This document shows, in pieces, positions 1 through 43,466 of a DNA stretch of 64,000 nt. Each line of letters begins with the position of its first letter. The first letter of the stretch is position 1. A program made the translations under genes and the position numbers. The stretch comes from Syngnathus acus (Eukaryota; Chordata; Actinopteri; Syngnathiformes; Syngnathidae), in contig NC_051107.1 in assembly GCF_901709675.1 (NCBI RefSeq), forward strand, positions 2,101,501-2,165,500. Reading direction: 5' to 3'. The notes under the pieces were generated by a model, which worked only from the letters and a program-made list of their open reading frames with translations, was not told the DNA's origin and made no database searches.

Positions 1-136
1 AGAAGATATTATTAAAAGTGAAGACAATTTGCAATTCTAGTAATGACACCAATTTGATGCACAATTTGTCTTCGTGGGCCACAGATGTGGCGGGCCATAT
101 CTGGCCCCCGGCCGGGCCTTGGGTTTGACACCTGTG
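1..136. mobile_element. truncated copy of a non-autonomous hAT-like element
   Basis: This stretch matches the right half of the complete element at 24973-25298, including the motif around 'gcaattctagtaatga', the 'gcgggcc' blocks and the terminal 'gtttgacacctgtg'. The left part lies outside the window. The 'gggccatatctggcc' region is shared, so the family assignment rests on direct sequence similarity within this window. Confidence 0.75.
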
Positions 137-513
137 GTGTAAACCCGATGGCCGAGAAAAGACAATCTTGCCAATAAAGAACCAACTGGGTGTGACATGT
201 TGGTTTGAAGCAACTTTGCCATGGAGAACTGCACCTCGAGGTCACGCCGCGTGTATACGTGTTGGATGTGACCTCGTCATGCAAATGGTAGGCTTGTGGG
301 GTTCAGGCGGGCGGGCGTTCGGCCGGGTCAGCTTTGCCTTTGTCCTGCAAAGCGGCTGTGGTGTGAAAGGTCTGGAGAAGGTTGCACAACGCGGAGGGAG
401 GGAAAAGAACGTTCTGTCTTTATGATGACGCGAGAGTCAAATGTTTCCATTGCAAATGCCTCGTGACTTCAAAGTTGCTTGCCTTTCCGTGACGCGTCGT
501 GTCGTGGGCAGCA

Positions 514-603
514 ATTCAACTGAAGAGGGCGCAACAGCAATGTGTCAATAAATACTCTATTCAACTGAAGAGGGCGCAACAGCAATGTGTCAATAAATAC
601 TCT
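514..603. repeat. 45-bp tandem duplication
   Basis: Two adjacent copies of a 45-bp unit (514-558 and 559-603) appear essentially identical, which indicates a recent duplication. The unit contains 'gaagagggcgcaacagcaat' and an AATAAA hexamer. It lies upstream of the Ig-domain gene; no function is evident. Confidence 0.9.
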
Positions 604-1104
604 TCATTTATTTCTAGTCTACAAACATAGTTGCTCCATCGGAGCACAGACACACAGCTTGGTCACTTTTCCATTCCACATCGAACCGAAACGGCGTCGA
701 TTCAAGCAAGCGCCAAACGTCATGTTGTACATTTGACCTATTCCTTTGCTCCTTTCTGTTTGACTGCATGGTGAGGGAAATCAAGTTGATTGGTTGGCAA
801 CTTGCAAGCAAGCCTTCAACTTGGGCAGAAGCTTTGAGACGACGAAGGCTGAACGTGTCAAAGCAGCGTGACGTCACGCGCGGTGCGGGCTAGGACTTTA
901 GTCGCGTCCGTGGGTCAGTCACACTTGTCGAGTTGGAGCCGCCGTTCCTGTCTGCCAGTCTGCCTGCCTGCCTGCCTGTCTGCCTCCCTCGCTCGCTCGC
1001 TGTCTGAGAGTCTCGCAGCCGAAATTGTTGATCACCCAAGGCGCCCGAGGATGGTCCACCGAAGTTCCCGCCGAGGCCGCCGCGGCCGCCGCGAACTGCT
1101 CATC

Positions 1105-2210
1105 ATGAGGCTGCGCCCCGCACTTGTGTGGTTTCTCCTGCTCTCCCTGACCAGGATGGCCGAGTCAGACGGTAAAAGCTTCCTCACGACACTTTGTCAA
1201 TTTCACATTGCGAATGCGATCAACGTCAATTTGGTGTCGACTCACTCGTGTGCAAGCAGCCTTAATTGTATTCATGTCGCCAACGGGAGAGAGTGTACGA
1301 TGCAGTCGCCGTCTGAGCATTTCTTTCTTTCCAAGGACTTTTCTTCACTCGTTTGTCCGCACCACCACTTTTTGTCGTTTTCTATCTTGCGCTCCTGAGT
1401 TAAGGTCGCTGGTAACTTTGAAGTGAATGGCTATTATTTGATTGTCTTTTTCTCGGCACACCAGTTTGAGCCAGTTTTTGTCGTTTTCTATCTTGCGCTC
1501 CTGAGTTAAGGTCGCTGGTAACTTTGAAGTGAATGGCTATTATTTGATTGTCTTTTTCTCGGCACACCAGTTTGAGCCAGTTTTTGTCGTTTTCTATCTT
1601 GCGCTACTGAGTTAAGGTCGCTGGTAACTTTGAAGTGAATGGCTATTATTTGATTGTCTTTTTCTCGGCATAAAATGGCACTTGTTGATTGACTGATTGA
1701 AACTTTATTGATCCACCACGCAGATATTGACTGTGCCAAGTCACTCACTCGCTCGCTCGCTCGTTTAGTGAGACAAGCTCGATCGGATTTCCTTGAAAAG
1801 ATTTTCTTGCTTTGAGGGCTCCCACAAAAGTGCTCGTAACTGTTGCTACTTGTCGTTCCTTCATTGGTATTGACTGAAGACGTACAGATGAGGGGATTTG
1901 AAAGCAAGCTGCTAAGTGCTTTCTATTGAATAACAAGGCCACCTGCTGGCTAGTACGTGTTGCATTTGTTGCTTGAATCAAGTCAAGTCATTGATATTGG
2001 CTCACGTGATTTGCATGTCATAAAGTGAGAATTGTATTTGTTTCAAACGGGCAAACCACACATAAGCAATCAAAGACACATACTACATTCAATATATGCT
2101 GCTGCTTCTTGTCGATGCTAATCATCTGTCTGATAGATGTCCATTTTGATTCTTTTTTTATTCTATTTGTTTGGTTTTTCTCTTTTCATTGGTGTGCAGG
2201 AGTAGTCTCT

Positions 2211-2242
<32 letters not shown>

Positions 2243-4157
2243 CGTGTTTGGAATAAAGCAACGAATAAAGGATGTACATTTCATTTTTGTAGATTGCAAT
2301 TCGTAAGCCTCCAAAACAGAATCCGGTCCCTCTCTCCCCACCGTCCGTCCATGTGACGACGTCATTTCGACTGAATCCTAGCCAGCCTGTGCAAAAGATC
2401 ATCATCGTGATTGGCTGTTTGTACTTCCCGTCTGATGCGTCGCACGTCGTCTGTGTCCATTGATGGCGTACGCCCGCTAGCTAGTTAGGAACCGTGAGAA
2501 TTGTTTGAAAGGAATGCTCTGCCACGGCGATGAGTGCAAAAAGCAAACAATCCATTGTAAAATCTGTCGCTCATATTATTCTTTTGTTCCTTGCTTGTCC
2601 AGACTGCGAAGGCAAGATTGGCCATGTGAAATTCTGCGATGCTGGCAAAACTCTCAAACTGGATTCGGATGCCACCAGTACCACTCAGGTCGGATGGACT
2701 TTTGAGGGACAGAGCGGCAGCATCCCATCTCGCGCTACATATGACCCTGCCGCCGAAAAACAAAAACTGACATTGGAGAACCTGAGCGCTGCAGACAGCG
2801 GCAAGTACACTGCCACCTACAGCGACAGCACCACCAAGACCTTCTCAATCCTCGTCGGAGCCGGTAAGTTGCACGACAATCGTCTCGTATCGCTGAGCGA
2901 CCGTTGCGTTTTGTGAAAGACACCACGTGCAAAGCGGGCGGCTTAAACGGTTCAAATTTGGAATGCAATTCAAATGTGCCACTTTGCCATCTGGGAGAAA
3001 AGCAAACGTTGCTCTCAGAAGAAATCGGGGCAACTCCTTTTCTTACCCTCGGCTGAAATCCTTTGCCGATAGGATGGCGGGCGCCGCCGCGGTGCTACAT
3101 TTGTCGGAGCGCAGAGCAAAATCGTGTAGCGCGTGCCCTCGGCGTGGCCCACCGTCTGCTGCTTTTTAACGCCTGCACTCGGACTTGACCACTGAGGTGA
3201 ATGTCACACTCTTTTGGGGTTTTTCAGTCACCTGCGACGCAGGCGCAGAATGCAAAGTTGTGACGGGGAGCTCCATCAAGATGGACTCCGCAGCTGGTTC
3301 CGCCATTGATGTCTCCTGGACTCATACGAAACCTGACGCGCCGGAGACAGCCATCGATGAAGCCAACAAGTTCACTGACGATAAGAAGAAAGAGATGGGC
3401 CGCTTCAACATGCAACTAGCCGACGCGGGGACCTACAAGGCCAAGTACCCCAACCCCTCCCCGACGACCACTGCAACATTTACAGTCTCCGTCCAAGGTA
3501 GCTCTCACGCCGCGGGATTGTTGCCACGAAAGCAATTCAGCCGATGCACCCTTGCTCAAAACGTTGCCGCCTCACTTCCTCTTCCCAACAGCTCCCATCA
3601 CCGCTGTCAAAATCGCCGGCAAAGTTTCTGCGTGTGCAGGCAAGAGCGTCATCTTAGAGTGCAAGGTCACCGGTGATGCCAAAGTGGTCACTTGGAAGAA
3701 GGGCACTACTCCCCAAGCTACTAACGTCAGTGGCAAGAAGTTGACCATCAGCGAGGCTAAACCGGAGGACGCCGGTGAATACACTTGCAACGCCGAAAGC
3801 TACCCTGGCGGTAACCCGGTCGAGAGCGCCGGATTTACTCTCACCGTTAGCGGTGAGTACACCGCCATTTCTTGGGTTGACGTCAGCCCTGTTTGCGAAT
3901 GCGTCACTCGCTCCCTGTTTTCGACAGCGGCCGTCGACTGCGACGAACAACAAAACAACGTCATCCCCAGCATCATCGAGAATAACGAAAAAGGTGAGTA
4001 CTTCCATGTCACTGCCCGCCCTGCCTCGCCCAGGCCAATGATTGTCGTCACCTTTGCTCTAGAGGGGACCTTGGGGGGGTACGCAGCCCAGGCCGCGTCC
4101 TGCTCCGTCGCTCTGCTGCTGATGACCAGCCTCCTTCAGCTCTGCTGGATGCTTTAG
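1105..4157 (+). CDS. GPI-anchored protein with three immunoglobulin-like domains (unassigned)
   Basis: Six exons join in phase: 1105-1171, 2603-2863, 3228-3497, 3592-3852, 3928-3993 and 4063-4157 (339 residues, all introns phase 1). Exon 1 encodes a signal peptide (MRLRPALVWFLLLSLTRMAE). Exons 2, 3 and 4 each encode one Ig-like domain. Domain 3 is canonical, with Cys in ILEC, Trp in VTWKK and DAGEYTC. Domains 1 and 2 end in DSGKYTAT and DAGTYKAK, so the F-strand Cys is missing; each instead has two cysteines close together near its start. Exon 5 is a short acidic linker, and exon 6 ends in a hydrophobic tail (VALLLMTSLLQLCWML) right before TAG, which suggests GPI anchoring. An in-frame ATG at 1051 would add an Arg-rich extension; 1105 was chosen because it directly precedes the signal peptide. 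The product is presumably on the cell surface. I do not recognise the family, and ligand and role are unknown. Confidence 0.82.
1369..1670. repeat. 106-bp tandem repeat, nearly three copies
   Basis: Copies begin at 1369, 1475 and 1581 with a 106-bp period; the third stops at 1670 where the sequence becomes unique. The copies differ by very few bases, for example ctcctgag versus ctactgag. The array lies in intron 1 of the Ig-domain gene. Stop-free stretches across it on either strand are not thought to be coding. Confidence 0.93.
2212..2241. repeat. poly-C tract of about 30 bases
   Basis: An uninterrupted run of C sits in intron 1 of the Ig-domain gene. It creates artificial proline-rich and glycine-rich open frames. 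Its exact length is likely to be unreliable in any assembly. Confidence 0.9.
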
Positions 4158-7100
4158 ACACGGCGGCTGCCGGGTGAGTCGCCGGCCGCACCTTGCTCCT
4201 TTTTACGCTCCTTTGTTGTTCCTCCTCCTCCTTTGCGATTGCCAACCGGCCGGCGGCTGTCTGCTTTTCCTCAGTCGAATGGAAGTGCGGGCGGGGGGGT
4301 TGACTGCCGCCGCCGCCGCCGCCACCTTTGCCTTTTTTGGAGCGGGAGGGAGGAGCGAGCGCCCAGAGTGGAGCGAGCGGCAGGCAAAGCTTTTTTTTGT
4401 TTTGTTTGTTCCTTGTTCCGTTTATTTCACCCCAGCATTTGAATCATCAGAATCCTTGAATCCGCCACACAATCCCAATGGACGTATGATGATGACTTTG
4501 TTTTGCGAATGTTTTGGATTGCAAACGCATCATCAGTGTCGTAAAAGTAAGCGATCCAGGCGCTCACCTGTGCATTTTCAGCCGCTTAGTTGTCGTCGTC
4601 GTCGTCGTCTTTGTTATTTGACTTGGCACTGGAAACCAAGAGGGACGCCACGCTTGCTGTAGGTAAGTGCTCCCCCCTAGCGGCGGAACCGGTGGCAAAT
4701 GTCAACGTTTGACTTCAAAAATTACCTTTCCACTTGAGATCACGTGCAAATTGGGGAAGCCGTCCTCGTTCATTTGCATCAGCGTAAGCCACCCACCCGC
4801 GAATGCCCCGAAACGACAAGCCGACAATTAGAACCGACTCCCGTTGGCGGTGAATTTGATTTTGAAGAAGAAAAAGTCTCAACATAAGTGGATAACATAG
4901 GTATAAGATCCATTTCTTTGATCCAATTAGGCATGTATTAATAACACCTTTTGTTAGCCATCTCTCGGTTAATTAACAACGAGTTTGTTTTCAGTTGTCG
5001 ATTTGATCTATTCATCCAATTTATTGAGAGGAAGCTATCATCCATGTTGGTATTGTCTCGATCAATTATTGTCGTAACACTGTTGAATGATTTGATCTAG
5101 TCCATCCTTTAGTAATAATAGTAAGCTACCTTTTGTTAACCGGTCTCGAAGAATTATGAATTCTTTCATCTGTTATTCCCATGTTGATCCTATGATGATG
5201 ATCATTTCATCATTCACGATTCATCATTTATATATTATGATTATTTCATCATTTATTTATTATTCATTATTTATCTTTTGATTATACATTTATCATTTAT
5301 TTCATATCTTTTGTTACTCCATATAGAATTAGACGCGCGCTCGTAACACTGTTTATTTATTGGATCGCTCCACTATTCATTGATTCAATCCATTGAATCA
5401 AAGAGCACGCTTAGCTCTTGTTCTTATTCGAAACGATAGGAGCGCTCACGCTCGTAACACGATTCGATCGGTCGATTCTTCATTTGTCGATTCAATCGGT
5501 TGAATCGTTCACCAAAAGGAAAGCTATCTTACGTGATTTGAAACTACACGCGCGCTCGCAAACACTATTTATCGGAGCTGTTCATTATTCCTTGGGGTTT
5601 TTTCCCCCCCCAATCGATTCATTCGTTCATAGTAAGCTATCTTTTGTTCTTATTTGGAGTTAACAGCTCACGGACGTGACACTGTTTGTTTATTTGAACA
5701 TTTATTCAATCGATTGAATCGTTAACAGTAAGCTCTCTTTTGTTCTTACGTGATTTGAAATGATAGGCGCGCTCACAAACACTTGATTTGATCTGTTGAT
5801 TGTTCACCCTATTTCATCATTTGTTCAGAGAATAGAGTAAGCTATCTTTTGTTCTTATTTGGAATTCTAGGCGGTCGTAGCACGGACTCATTTATTGATG
5901 AAGCTCTCTTTTGTTCTTACGTGAGTTGAAATGATGGGCGCCGCACGCTCACAAACACACCGTCTGATTCATTGATTGATTCACTCACTCTAATCAGTTA
6001 TTCATAGAGTAAACTATCTTGTAGCAAAAATGATCATCCATGTGTACTGCTGGCACCTGAGAGTTTGTTATGGCGCATGATGGGAAGTGTGAGGTGAGGG
6101 CGATTGGGGGCAGGAAATGACGCGCGAGTGGAGGGAAGGATTGGGCCGCCAGCAGCTCGTGTATGTCTAATTGTCTTAAGTTGTTATTTCGGTTCAATAA
6201 AAGCGATGAAATTGCACCCGACTCTGGTTCCTTTTGTCTGTAGCAGGCGTGCGTGTGGATACGTTTTGGTTGGGGTTATCAATATGATTGCAAAATCTTT
6301 TCGTTTTGTCTTTATAAACGTCGGAAGAGTTCATCTCCATCATGAGAGATTTGGCTCGGTCAGTGGGGGAGGAGGAATACTCCACAGCTGTTCGACACTA
6401 CTCGTGTGTATGTTTCCGCGCGTGTGTGTGGGCGCGCACTCTCTTAAATGTTGTTAATCCAACCTCTGCACTTTCTGCTGCATTCATGCAGATGTTGGAC
6501 GCGTATCTCACAATACAGTACTCCACTCTAAAATGAATTCATGATGCACCCCAAATGCAAACTCGCCTTGGTTTGTTTGGAATGAATGCACTGTTTTCCT
6601 TCAAAAAAAAACAAAAAACAACAACCTTAAAAACAACGAACCAGTCAGGCACCTCAGTCAAACGCACCAGTATAAAAAAATTGAAATGAAAATGTTTTAA
6701 CACGACGTATTCATGCGTTAATTCATCTCAAAGTCGTCAAACCAGTTTGACACTGATCAATCTTCTTGTGTGTGCGTGCGTGAGATTCACGTTGTAGTAC
6801 TGGATAAATCCATTAAGTGTCGCTGTTTGTTTAAAGTTGTACAGTATCAACCCTCAGAGTCGTACATGATGCCTCCCTCACAACTCTGGACTCATCCATA
6901 GCAGCATTGAAATTTAAAATGTCAACATTCCCTCTATTCTCATTTTAAACAGGAAAACGCCAAGTTAGGGAATGAAATGGAAGTGAGCGAGGGAAGGCAG
7001 TAGTTCCGAGAAATGGTGTTACGAGTGACACGGGGTGAAGAAAAAGAAGCATGGGTGGAGGGGGGAGGGATTTAATCCTGCCTGGATTATCGTATACATT

Positions 7101-7600
7101 GGTCGTGAGGCGCAAGCGAGTGAGGAAGTCCCAACAGTCCATCCATCCATCCCAGACTCCATTCCGGACCGTTTTCATCTCTCTGCTCAGTGATTTTTTT
7201 TTTTTTTTTTTACCTCTCCAGATGTGAGCACAAAAGTTCTGGAAAGATGGACTACTGCTACTGCTCGTGGTCGGATGTGACCTCACCGAGTGTATTATGG
7301 AATTTTGCTTTCGTTCATAGGAACATTCATTCGGAGCGCTGATGGGATGGATGGCTCTTTAGCTGCTCCCGTGCAGGTTTGGGACCTCTGGCGGTCCTCT
7401 CCGTGTCACACCGTGGATTCTTTTGTGCCTGTTGTGGCTCTCCGGACTTGAGCTCAACTGATGTTTTGGATCCCGGTTGTTTTGAGACTTGTCAAAGAAG
7501 GTCAATTGACAACTTTAGCATTTCTTCACTCGCTTATGCCAAGAAGAAGTTTACCCTAGTGTAAATAAATAGTTGTAATCTGGCTGGAAATCCACAAGAA
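4158..7600. other. gene-free interval between the Ig gene and cacna2d4
   Basis: This interval should hold the 3'UTR of the Ig-domain gene and the promoter and leader of cacna2d4. I see no convincing exon with flanking splice sites. The short open frames at 4174-4662 and 6104-6457 look accidental: low-complexity triplet runs and no recognisable domain. The middle is filled by the degenerate tandem array described separately. Confidence 0.6.
4900..6030. repeat. decayed tandem array, roughly 100-bp period
   Basis: The core 'gtaagctatcttttgttctt' or a close variant recurs at about 5122, 5520, 5631, 5727, 5837, 5900 and 6008. It is followed by variants of 'gcgcgctcgtaacac' and then ATTGATTC / TCAATCGATTGAATCG stretches. 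Spacing alternates around 60-115 bp, as expected for an old, diverged minisatellite or satellite. A half-degenerate zone rich in TTATTTATTATTCATTA lies at its left. Confidence 0.7.
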
Positions 7601-38936
<31,336 letters not shown>

Positions 38937-39701
38937 CCCCGATTTTGCCACAAGTGGATTTATTTTTTATATATAAAGCACAACTATATTTGTTGGTCCT
39001 GACAAACCGAAGAACTGTTCCTTTCCTTGGTGAAAGTGCTGAAAATTGGCAGGTGTTGCCATGGATACCACTCTCCATTAGTTTTATTCTCTTCCACCAC
39101 CTTGTATCTCCAAATGAAAGGGGGGGACTAAACAGAAGCAGGTGGTTGCCGTGACTCACACGGATGAATTATGAATCACATGAGTGAATGTAATAGAGCC
39201 CGTAGGGAAGTAATGAATTTCTGATTTAGCTTCACGCCGATTTGCGTATGGTCATGCAAATCACATCATGTAGCATAGGAAGGGCTTCAAACTACAAAGG
39301 TCTAACTTATTATATTAAATTAATACCCTTTAACTATTTCAAAATGTATAATTTAAGGTTGAGTCCTAGTTAGCACGTCATTTCATTTAAACAAGTAAAA
39401 AACAATATATTTATATACATTGCTGCCTCCTGTATATTGGTGTAAATCTGTCATCATATTTTTGTACGCTACTAGTGTTTAGCTTTTCTAAAAGCATGTT
39501 TATGAGAAATTGCCGGATTGACTACCTATTAAACTTATTCATTGTGTGTTTTTGTGTATTTGCAACGGTCGTCCAGAAAACATGAATTTATCCAATTAAC
39601 CCTCATTGCACGTTTGTGAAGAAAGCCACATTTTTAAAAGTGTCTATTATGTTTTTGTACTGCTTTTGCATTGTGTTTATATTTTGCCTCTGCTGTAAAA
39701 T

Positions 39702-39707
39702 AATAAA
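39702..39707 (+). other. polyadenylation signal for cacna2d4
   Basis: An AATAAA hexamer lies about 765 bp downstream of the cacna2d4 stop codon and about 120 bp upstream of the cpsf6 start codon. It is the last such signal before the next gene. Confidence 0.6.
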
Positions 39708-39829
39708 AAAAACTGTGAATTAGCGATCGTGTGTTGCAATTTCTATAACGGCCACAAAAGGCGCTGTTGTCCGCCCTCATTGTTGCTTGCCTTCTCTGTT
39801 GAGCAAGCCAAGCAAGGCGCCTGAGGAAA

Positions 39830-42800
39830 ATGGCGGACGGTGTGGATCACATCGATATCTACGCCGACGTAGAGGAGGAGTTCAGCCAGGTATTTCGTCG
39901 CAATCTTCACCCTTTTGCATCACCAAACAATGTTCATGAGCATTTATTTAGCGTCCACGTTGCTTTTTGTGACCGAGGAAGGTCTTGTTTTGCTCCTTAA
40001 CCTTGATTTTTTTTTCCCTCGCGCGAGGGCCGTCATTCGCAGTGCTAATAAACTACAAGTCCGCGGTTACGTGCTTCGTTAATGGCTGAGAAAACGTGAA
40101 TTCATTTAATTCTGCTTGGTGAGTCGATTAATTCCCAATGCACGGTTACTTTTTCATCCTGGTTACTTTTTCACCAAAACCAGCCGTCGTCGTTTCATTG
40201 ATTTTATAGTTGCGGCCTCAGCATGGCCGCCAATGGTTGGCTAACAAAGCCAAACACAATCGCGTTTATTAGCTGCGTAGCATCATGTTTCACTATAACA
40301 ATCACCAAATTCAGCCAAAATGATTAAGTTTGACGTTATTTGTTGATTCAAAACCCTGTAATCATTATTTATATAAGTTGTTCATGGACAAATGAATTAC
40401 TTCTAAAAGTCAGGTTGCTTATGAATCTTGTTAGATTTCGATTATGCATATATGCAAATACTTTTTTGTTAGCATACACATGTGGGTAACATTTGTTGTT
40501 AGGGTTATTTTGTATCTCATACTAGTTATTTGTATGTGCCTAAAATGCAGTCATGAAGCTTGAAATGCTGTTTGCTATCCATAATGGCTTACACCATGCG
40601 CTCATATAGACAGAAAATAAATGAGTTGACTGTTTTTCTGGATTGTGAAAACTCACAAGCACTGAGATTAAACAAATAATCAACTTTTACCGAACCTTCC
40701 TTGTCTTTCAGGAAGCAGACTACCCTGTTCATGATCAGATCGACCTGTACGACGACGTGATCTCCCCGTCGGCCAACAATGGCGACGCGCCAGAGGATCG
40801 CGACTACTTGGACGCGCTGCCTACGCAGGGGGGCTCCGATGGAGGCAAATCCGCCCCGCCCAATGTGGTCTACACCTATTCGGGGAAAAGGATCGCACTG
40901 TACATCGGAAACCTCACATGGGTGAGTGGGGATGAATGAATGTTTTGATCTTTTCAGCCTTAGTTTAAATCATGACTGTGGGTTCATCTTTTTTTTTTTA
41001 TACAGTGGACAACAGATGAGGACCTCACAGAAGCAATCCGATCAATAGGGATCACAGATGTGTTGGAAATCAAGTTCTTTGAAAACAGATCCAATGGGCA
41101 ATCCAAAGGGTAAGTCTTCTGGTCTTCACATTGTCAATGGCTGGTATGGATGGGAAAATGAGGCTTCAATTTTGCTTCATGAACCAGTCCCTTCACTAAC
41201 TGACTTCACTCCTGACTTTGCTACAATGTATGGAATGTGCCTTTTGTTTGTCCTGCCAGGTTTGCTCTTGTATGCGTGGGCTCCGAGGGCTCATCCAGGA
41301 AGCTAACGGAGCTTTTGTCCAAAAGAGAGTTGCACGGTCAGAATCCCATTGTGGCGCCGTGCAACAAGCAGTCTCTCAGCCAGTTTGAGATGCAGTCCCG
41401 TAAAAGTAAGCACAGTAAGTCCAATTCATTAGCCATCATACACAGAACAGGAATCTCACTTTAAAAAAATATATTATAATTTTGCCTCGCACAGGTAACC
41501 AGTCAGGCCAGATGTCAGGTGAAGGAAAAGCTGGTCCTCCTGGCGGAGGCCGCGCCGGCTTTCCCATGGGCAGTCGAGGAAGTCGAGGCAGGTTTCCTGG
41601 GCCCCCCGGCGGCCCTGCATTAGACCGTTTCCCCGGCTCTATCGGGCCCGGTGGGCCGCCGCCGCACTTCCCTGGTTAGTTAGTCATATGAGTGCTTTGT
41701 TTTTCCCCTCTTCACTGCTCTTGCAACTACCCGCATGCTTCCAGTAGGAGGGAACTCGCTTCTCTTCTGCCCCCAAGTGGCCAGCACCTTATTATGCCCG
41801 GTTGAAAGTTCAGTGATTGATTTATTTTCTCCTCCGCGTTAGGCGCTGGACTGAGACCTGATCTGATTAGGCACCAAGATGGCCACCTGGATATTGCTTT
41901 CAATCCCGGGAGTTGGCGTGACAGAGGTAAAACGCCGCCTCGCTTTGATTTGACCGAATTTCATTCATTTTGCCTCACCTCAAAGTCGAGCCATGTGTCA
42001 AAGCCTGAATGTTTTTCTATTTACAATCTGTCTTTCAAACTGCCATCATGTGTAAGACTCATTATTTTTTTTTATAGGGAGCAGAATTAATGAAAGGCTG
42101 TGCGTGTTCATAACATAACATGTTTATTTTGCTCTATGCCCACATTGTATTGTTTTTAGGTGGGCTGCCAGGGCCCCCACGTCCTCCTCCCGGTCCCCCT
42201 GGCCCACCAGGACCACCTCCGGGTCAGGGCCTACCCCTTCCTCTTGGTCCTCCCAATCGTGGGGACAGGCCACCTCCCCCCGTTCTCTTCCCAGGTCAGT
42301 TTGGCCAGCCACCTTTAGGACCCCTACCTCCGGGCCCCCCACCCCCTGGTTACGGCCCACCTCCTGGACCGCCGCCGCCCCAGCAAGGCCCCCCGCCCCC
42401 GGGACCCTTCCCGCCGCGTCCCCCCGGCCCAATCGGACCCCCCTTGGCTTTGGCTCCACCTCCTCACTTGGGAGGCCCTCCGCCTGGCGGTCCGCCGCCT
42501 GCTCCCCATGTCAATCCTGCTTTCTTCCCCCCGCCTGGTGGCAACAACATGCCCCCCAATGACAGCAGGGGCCCCCCTGGACCAAATGATCCATATGGAC
42601 GCCCACCACCATATGAGAGAGGAGACTACGGTCCTGGAGGCCGGTGAGTAAAAAGATGCACTTGCTTTGGGCCGGCAGATTTTTTTCTTCTTTCTCAAAT
42701 ATCAGTGACTGATATCAGCAGCCTCCACGAGCACCCGATACTTAAAAAAAACAACGCTATAGATTAATTTACCGCTTGTGGTTGTCAAAATCGGTCACCT

Positions 42801-43466
42801 CTGATTTATGTTGTTAAACGTTTTGTGCCTGTGCGCCCCCAGGGACATGGAGTCATCTCGGACCCCTCTGAGTGAGGCCGAGTTTGAAGAGATCATGAAC
42901 AGAAACCGGGCTATCTCCTCCAGCGCCATTTCCAGAGCGGTGTCTGACGCCAGTGCAGGTACCATGCATGATTCCACACAGGAAGCCGACTCGCTTTGAC
43001 CGTCAGACTAACGTCGCCGCCTCTCGTCTTTAGCGGACTACGGCAGCGCCATCGAGACGTTGGTCACTGCCATCAGTCTGATTAAGCAGTCCAAAGTGTC
43101 GGCCGACGACCGCTGCAAGGTCCTCATAAGCTCCCTCCAGGATTGCCTCCACGGAATCGAGTCCAAAAGTTACGGCTCCACCAGGTCCAGATCACATTTC
43201 GTGTGATGCTTTTACTCGTGTTATTTCTTCCCAATGTTATTTTGATTGTTTTTTTTTGTTTTTTTTTTCTCCCCTGCAGGCGTGAGCGTTCCAGAGAGCG
43301 AGACCACAGCCGCTCGAGGGAAAAAAGCAGACGCCACAAGTCTCGCAGTCGCGAGCGCCACGAGGACTACTACCGCGAACGCAGCCGTGAGCGGGACCGC
43401 CACCGCGAGAGGGATCGCGACCGGGATCGTGAGAGGGAGAGGGAGCGGGAATATCGACACCGCTAA
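39830..43466 (+). CDS. cpsf6: cleavage and polyadenylation specificity factor subunit 6 (CFIm68)
   Basis: Exons: 39830-39889, 40712-40921, 41006-41109, 41260-41405, 41495-41674, 41843-41926 (optional), 42160-42643, 42843-42958, 43034-43184 and 43280-43466. The product is 545 residues without the 84-nt exon and 573 with it, like the two human isoforms (551 and 588). It starts [18 protein letters not shown]. One RRM follows with RNP2 LYIGNL and RNP1 KGFALVCV, then a long proline- and glycine-rich middle, then a conserved block ([20 protein letters not shown]) and a C-terminal RS/RE/RD domain ending EYRHR. CFIm68 binds CFIm25 (NUDT21) and helps choose distal polyadenylation sites in the nucleus; the RS domain mediates nuclear import (family knowledge). 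Its ATG lies only about 0.9 kb from the cacna2d4 stop, in the same direction. Confidence 0.98.

Noticed and set aside
1506-1907. Minus-strand open frame of 133 codons
   Set aside because: It runs through the 106-bp tandem repeat; the repeated peptide reflects the duplication, and there is no splice or domain support.
2025-2405. Proline-rich and glycine-rich frames
   Set aside because: Caused by the poly-C tract inside the Ig gene intron.
42124-42698. Minus-strand open frames opposite cpsf6 exon 7
   Set aside because: Shadows of the proline/glycine-rich coding sequence with no independent signals.
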